Shown here: piece by piece, positions 32,042-36,735 of the stretch | Layout: every line of letters begins with the position of its first letter | How positions within the stretch are numbered: the first letter of the stretch is position 1 | Assembly: GCA_946803715.1 (NCBI GenBank) | Contig: CAMPET010000011.1 | Span: 1-36,735, forward strand | Length of the DNA: 36,735 nt | Direction of reading: 5' to 3' | From: Beroe ovata | Lineage: Eukaryota; Ctenophora; Nuda; Beroida; Beroidae | The notes under the pieces: model-generated | The model's input: only the letters and a program-made list of their open reading frames with translations | Databases searched by the model: none | Told to the model about the DNA's origin: nothing | Translations under genes and position numbers: made by a program

Positions 32042-32614
32042 AGGGATGGTTCCCAGCAGGAAGTCAGGAAATAGCAAGGGTCTTTCGACTGGGACATGGT
32101 CACAAAGAAGACATTGCTGGAGTCTGTAATCAATATTGAAAATTAGCAAATCAAAATGGAAATTCAGATGAGCAAGTATGAAACAAGTATAAAACAATAA
32201 CTAATACGCTTCTGAGATCACTCTCAAGTCATTTATAAAGCCTCATGGGTGATGAATCCCATAGATGGCATCGCGTCCTATGAAACACCCCAGCGGGTAG
32301 TCAGAAAATGAGTTTTCCAGCTTTAACTCTTGAACTGAAGGTTCCAGGCCTATAGTATGTGGACAAGTCTTATATAAACTTGCCCATTCCGCTTCTTTTG
32401 AGAGGTTATTGGACTCTGTATCATGTTCAGAAGTCGAGATAAGCCCGAAAATCCAAAGCGGGCATTGCGCAAGACTTTGGTGGCATCCTGAGACCCCTAA
32501 TTATTGATCAATTCTCTTCAAACTTTGGGAATCTGCTTTTGAGCAGAAACGTCACCACCAGAAAATAGGTAATCAATATTTGAGAGGGTCGGGCGCCATG
32601 CACACCCTAGTGTA
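32042..32614. other. Stretch without a supported gene between the retroelement copies
   Basis: A 117-codon minus frame (31844-32197) overlaps the right inverted arm; it has no recognisable motif and is likely transposon-derived. The rest up to 32614 shows no coding signal. Confidence 0.4.
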
Positions 32615-32742
32615 AGTACATGGTAATTTGCGTGTCTGTGAAGAGAGCTGGGTGTCAGTACATGGTAATTTGCGTGTCTGTGAAGAGAGCTGGGTGTTAG
32701 TACATGGTAATTTGCGTGTCTGTGAAGAGAGCGGGGTGNAAG
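32615..32742. repeat. 42-base tandem repeat, three copies
   Basis: The unit catggtaatttgcgtgtctg followed by tgaagagagctgggtgtcag begins at 32619, 32661 and 32703. It is open on both strands because 42 is a multiple of three, but the flanks give no gene. An N (32739) lies in the last copy. Confidence 0.9.
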
Positions 32743-32815
32743 AGAATTCACTAACTCTCTCTCATCGTTACTTATGCGACTCTTATTCAATCGTCCAATC
32801 CATGAACTAAGATTT

Positions 32816-33507
32816 TTTCTTTTTTGAAATCGATTTTTTGTGAAGTAATAACATAAGCTCTGATATAATTTACTCTCATCTAGTTTCTAGTTGTCCTTTC
32901 GACAAGAAGCTAAGTCTTGGCAGTTGGCACAGTGTAATAATACCCAGATAGAACAGAAGATTATACAGAAATTTGAAATTTCTATTTGTACCGATTTTTC
33001 TATAAATAAATAAATATACGAGTTATGGTATCTAACCATCACAATTCACAATATATCAAAAACTGGGCATTCACTACCATTGAAAAACACCACCCTAACA
33101 TAGATGTCCAATATAGAAAGGCAGCAGGTAGTTAACAACTATCTGTGCATTACAAAAGAAAGAACAAATTAGCATGACAGACTAATAAATGTTAATGCCC
33201 TTCTTTTTGGGATATAGATAATTCAACAAATTTAGCTTTGCTGGGTAAATAGCTAGGACCTTCTTTTTTGCCATATCAAGATTGAAACATACCAAAAGTT
33301 ACTAGGACACGAAATTGTCGAATTTCTCTTAAACTGTTCCAAGCTACTCTTAAACATATCAACACCAGATACACTGTGCACAGATAAAGGCAAGTTATTC
33401 CAAAAAGGTTTTACTCTTTCTGAAATGAAGTTGACATTCATCCTTTCAACTTCTTTACAAGAATTCACAAAGGAATTGAATTGAATTGAATTGAATAATT
33501 TTGACAT
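32816..33507 (-). mobile_element. Non-LTR retrotransposon 3' end, copy 2
   Basis: Direct repeat of 30500-31250, same orientation. The minus frame at 33507-33253 keeps RVKPFWNNLPLSVHSVSGVD, FKSSLEQFKRNST and FWYVSIL without the 18-base duplication seen in copy 1. Both lack everything upstream of the last part of the reverse transcriptase, as expected for 5'-truncated insertions. Copy 2 runs upstream into a short gaattgaattgaattgaa repeat at 33474-33495. Confidence 0.85.
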
Positions 33508-35548
33508 GAATCAACACTGATATTCACTTAAGACTGATCCCTACAAGACTTCACTAGTAAGTACCCCAGTCTGGGCACCCAGAATAAAACATTTATAAAA
33601 CAACTTATTGCGTCAAACTTACATGCAAAAGTAAAAAATTATCATCAACAGTTGATTAACATAACAAAACCTATATACAGATAAAAATAAATAATTTGAT
33701 AAGATAAAACTTAAAACACATGCAATGCGTGAGAAAATAAGCTTTAGTCAAAACGACTATTGAATGAATTAACATATTATCCTGTAAGTGAGCAAATTAC
33801 GTCTACTTCTCCTTAACTTGAGTCATATATGCTCAAGTCTCAGAATTGACAATTCTATTCACGTTCATGTTCCAATGTTGCGTGATTCAAATTTTCGAAG
33901 GGTAGAATTTAGAAATTTGGGTGCTCAACGTGTGCACATAAAATTTTCATTTTGAGTTCAATAGTTTTGTTTATTTTTTGATTATGGACCCGTGTTTAAA
34001 ATAAAATAAAATAAATAAAATAAAGATTTTTTGTAGGATTTTACCCTACCGTCGGTGCGCGCGATTTTCAATCCGCCCCGAGGGTAGGGTGAAATCCTAC
34101 AAAAAGATTTTGACATAACATCAACACTCTTTATCAAAGAACAATGTCGGTGATTCACTTAACACTGATTCACTAAACACTGTTTACTGTTTAGTGTGTG
34201 CAGTGCGCACACATTGCATTGCAAGCCCCTTATTCAATTTATTTTACCATTAAATCTGAAAAGTCGTATAACCCACGGCCACGCGCTGGTGTTATAGAGC
34301 TGCAGATATGTTCCCGCGTGCAGATATGTGCTGCGTGACCCAAATCACAAATACTAGCCGGCACTCCGCGCGCGCTGCGCGTCTCCTTTCTACGACTTAA
34401 TTCAGTTCACTGAGTAAAACAAAAGCGTGCAACGTGTGCACACAAAATCTCTGTGCGCTGCGCGTCGCGTCTTTACGACTTTTCAGATCATCGAGTAAAT
34501 AGGGAGCGCGCAAGTTGTGCACATTGGTGATACTGCAGTACTGCCCCAGTGTTCGAATATTCATGTAAAAGTGGCTATGTAATATATTTTATTTTGAATG
34601 TAATTCAAATAATAGTTTGTCGATCAAAGATAGACCCGTGTCGAGAATTTCGTTTTGAGCACATGCGGTGCAAACTTATTCTCAGACTTTTTCTCTTGCT
34701 TATTCGCAACTTATTCCCTCGCCAGACAAATAATAGTCAATTTTTGGAGTGCCACCTATATCAACTTAGATGATCAGTGCTGTTGCAATTCTCAATATAT
34801 GGCAAATTTTAGTCTTATTGCTTATTACAATCCATCACCATCTGAAGTTTGTTTGTCATTGTTTGTAAATGACATGGGAACCTAACATGGAAAATATATG
34901 TGGAAATGGTGTTGATGGTGGATATATTGATATAAAGATGGTCAATGTTCAGCTGATCTCAATAGCTGAAAGTGTTTCATGACTGTTTTCACTGAGGATT
35001 GCTGGAATAAAATTTGATACTAAAATTCCAGTTATAATTGTGCTATAAATTAAGGAAATGATAAGATGTGGCAGTAAGCTGTTGAAGATATCATCTGAAG
35101 CTGTTTTAAAGGTAATAATAATAGAGGTAAACACACTTGTTTTGATGTATCTTGTTGCTCATAGTCCTGGACATTGAAAAAATCTTTTATCTATCAATTG
35201 CAAGATCTAACAATTGTCTGATTTGCCATCATTTATCAATTGTGTGTGTAATGAGGTTATATGTTCACTATCCTTACTCTATGCTATGTATTATGCAGTT
35301 TTCTCCCAATTTTATTGACGCCTAATATAAGTGTTTTCCCCTTATCCACAATCAAAACATTATTCCTATCTACTGTTTAATAGGTCATGTAAATTTGGCA
35401 TGTTAGGTCACAAAGGATATTTATTGATTTGAGAACTGGTGCCTTATGCAATGCTTACATATGTTGTGTGTATGCAATGCATGATGTTAATTCAAATCCA
35501 TTCAGACACAGCGAATTTCACCTGATGTATTTTCCATAGTCAGTGAGG
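33508..35548. other. Two kilobases without a recognisable gene
   Basis: Contents: AT-rich DNA, an aataaaataaaataaa run at 34001-34022, a hairpin (34023-34110), and a CpG-rich block at 34270-34520. That block has two diverged tandem units holding tgcgcgtc, tacgactt, gagtaaa and gtgcac. The part beyond 34550 has only short frames without motifs. The 5' region of the pyrophosphatase gene must lie in its last part. Confidence 0.45.
34023..34112. repeat. Hairpin-forming inverted repeat
   Basis: The sequence aagattttttgtaggatttt with accctac pairs with gggtagggtgaaatcctac and aaaaagatttt across a GC-rich 34-base loop (cgtcggtgcgcgcgattttc and onward). Only a few mismatches occur. It may be the end of a fold-back element. 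Confidence 0.8.
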
Positions 35549-36582
35549 ATGTACACTGCTGTAGAGAGGGGAACCCCCAACACTCTTGACTATCGTGTCT
35601 TCTACACTACCAAGGATGGAACACCCATCTCACCATTTCACGATATTCCACTGTACGCTGACAGTGAGAAGAAATGTGAGTTCCTTATCCTTACCGATTC
35701 GAGTTTTCCCTATCCAACTAGCAGTTAATCAAATCACCTATATTGTACTGGAGGTGATTTATCTCAATATTCCAGATTGTAACATGGTTGTAGAAATTCC
35801 TCGCTGGACAAATGCTAAGATGGAGATTTGCAAGGAGGAGAGTCTCAACCCTATCAAGCAGGATGTCAAGAAAGGTGTTTTTCAAACTATTGTATCAAAA
35901 ATAGGAACTCCTGAATTGACAATTAAAAGTTCTATTTCGAATGTTTGATTTCTTGACATGCCATAACTTGAATATTTGATCGAAGTTCGCACTGTTAAAG
36001 CTCAACGAGCATTGAGCAACCATTAAATCAGGTTTGATGATATGATCCCCAGGTAAACTCCGATTTGTGAACAATGTCTTCCCTTACCATGGCTACATCT
36101 GGAACTACGGTGCTCTGCCCCAAACGTGGGAGGACCCGAGTCACATTGACAGTAATACCAAGTGTAAGGGAGATGACGATCCTCTTGATGTCGTAGAGGT
36201 AAGACTGTGGACTTGGGAGGGCTGACAATATGGCACCAATTCTCTGTGAGATCCCTGGACCTTACAAGTGTTCCATTTATTGATGTTCTTATATTTTATT
36301 GCCATGAAAATGGACAATTACCTAACCCTTACTGGAACTGCACACTGCACAATAGTCAATACCGCATAATTGCCTACCTCAAAGAACGATATTGTATACT
36401 GTATATAGTTTAGCCTCTATAGTTTAGCTTTAGTAGTAGTGTACACGTGACGTATATCCATGATACATTGGACACGTGTGTGTGTCCTAGAGACATGAGA
36501 CACAGGTTTTTCGTCACATTTGTTTTCCAGATCGGAGCAGGTGTAGCCAAGAGAGGAGAAATCAAACAAGTCAAAATTCTTG
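35549..36582 (+). CDS. PPA1: Soluble inorganic pyrophosphatase, first four exons (continues past the window)
   Basis: Family I pyrophosphatase hydrolyses pyrophosphate to phosphate with magnesium and drives biosynthetic reactions. Exons: 35549-35675, 35776-35874, 36053-36198 and 36531-36582, with donors gtgagt, gtgttt, gtaaga and gtaagt and phases that agree. I chose ATG 35549 because [18 protein letters not shown] lines up with the vertebrate start; an upstream exon (acceptor ccatag at 35539) could add 5' UTR. Visible blocks: [12 protein letters not shown], then [26 protein letters not shown], then [18 protein letters not shown], then the active-site signature DDDPLDV (metal-binding aspartates), and [18 protein letters not shown]. 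About 140 residues are present out of roughly 290. There is no obvious mitochondrial targeting sequence, so the cytosolic form is favoured. Everything seen is intact. The last intron runs off the window. Confidence 0.93.
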
Positions 36583-36639
36583 GTAAGTGGAATAATGATA
36601 TGTTTACTCAATTACTCATGTAATAATACAATTTTACTG

Positions 36640-36735
36640 ACATACACTCTCACTGCACTGACTTGTACTGACACCACTCTCAATGCACTGACTTGTACTG
36701 ACACCACTCTCACTGCACTGACTTGTACTGACACC
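36640..36735. repeat. 30-base tandem repeat in a pyrophosphatase intron
   Basis: The unit acttgtactgacaccactct followed by cactgcactg begins at 36661, 36691 and 36721 and continues beyond the window end, with a decayed unit before the first full one. Confidence 0.9.

Noticed and set aside
31844-32197. 117-codon minus frame
   Set aside because: It includes one arm of an inverted repeat and shows no family motif; not a supported gene.
34549-34885. Two overlapping plus-strand frames
   Set aside because: Low complexity, no motifs and no splice support; likely chance.

Overview
This window is eukaryotic nuclear DNA. Genes are split by GT-AG introns, some very short (one is 40 bases), and exons carry animal families. 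The mix suggests an early-branching marine animal, most likely a sponge or similar lineage. It includes LDL-receptor-A modules with a leucine-rich-repeat-receptor-type 7TM domain, a secreted domain common in sponges, placozoans and cnidarians, AIG1/GIMAP-like GTPase remains, CR1/L2-like retroelements and many fold-back DNA elements. The species call is inference only. Two runs of N (11618-11754, 24579-24811) and single Ns at 3624, 31252 and 32739 mark a draft assembly.

Left part (1-15 kb). A dispersed repeat occurs at 1-580, 11324-12177 and as a fragment at 12708-12777. Between the copies lie: a broken LDLa/7TM receptor (minus, 1531-2900); a truncated retroelement (2940-3660); the last three exons of an unidentified plus-strand gene (3681-4964); the first four exons of ERCC3/XPB (5388-6722, the helicase part is missing); a tandem pair of transposase N-terminal modules (7648-8445); a second retroelement relic (9430-9835); and a complete two-exon secreted protein (10495-11191, minus). 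From 12.3 to 14.5 kb the DNA is almost entirely repeats: a 116/121-base tandem pair, a GCGCCA-rich array and two long palindromes.

Middle part (15-28.7 kb). One 23-exon minus-strand gene fills this region. I reconstructed it exon by exon with every intron phase consistent. It encodes a bridge-like lipid transfer protein of the BLTP3 (UHRF1BP1/UHRF1BP1L, SHIP164) family, about 1353 residues. Its introns hold a small secreted cysteine-rich peptide gene (18852-19223) with its own TATA-like box, a dead AIG1-type GTPase on the opposite strand (26640-27445), a short hAT-like MITE, a relative of the 14-kb palindrome, and microsatellite DNA.

Right part (28.7-36.7 kb). Kanadaptin (SLC4A1AP) is present only as an N-terminal, intronless 380-codon piece (29083-30222, minus). 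Two direct copies of a retroelement 3' end (30500-31250, 32816-33507) flank an inverted repeat. Then come about 2 kb without genes and the first exons of inorganic pyrophosphatase (35549 to the window end, plus).

The genes do not form a pathway. The most distinctive items are the nested secreted peptide gene, the truncated conserved genes (ERCC3, kanadaptin, the receptor) beside mobile elements, the overuse of CACGTG, and the two uncatalogued repeat families (GCGCCA array; fold-back elements).
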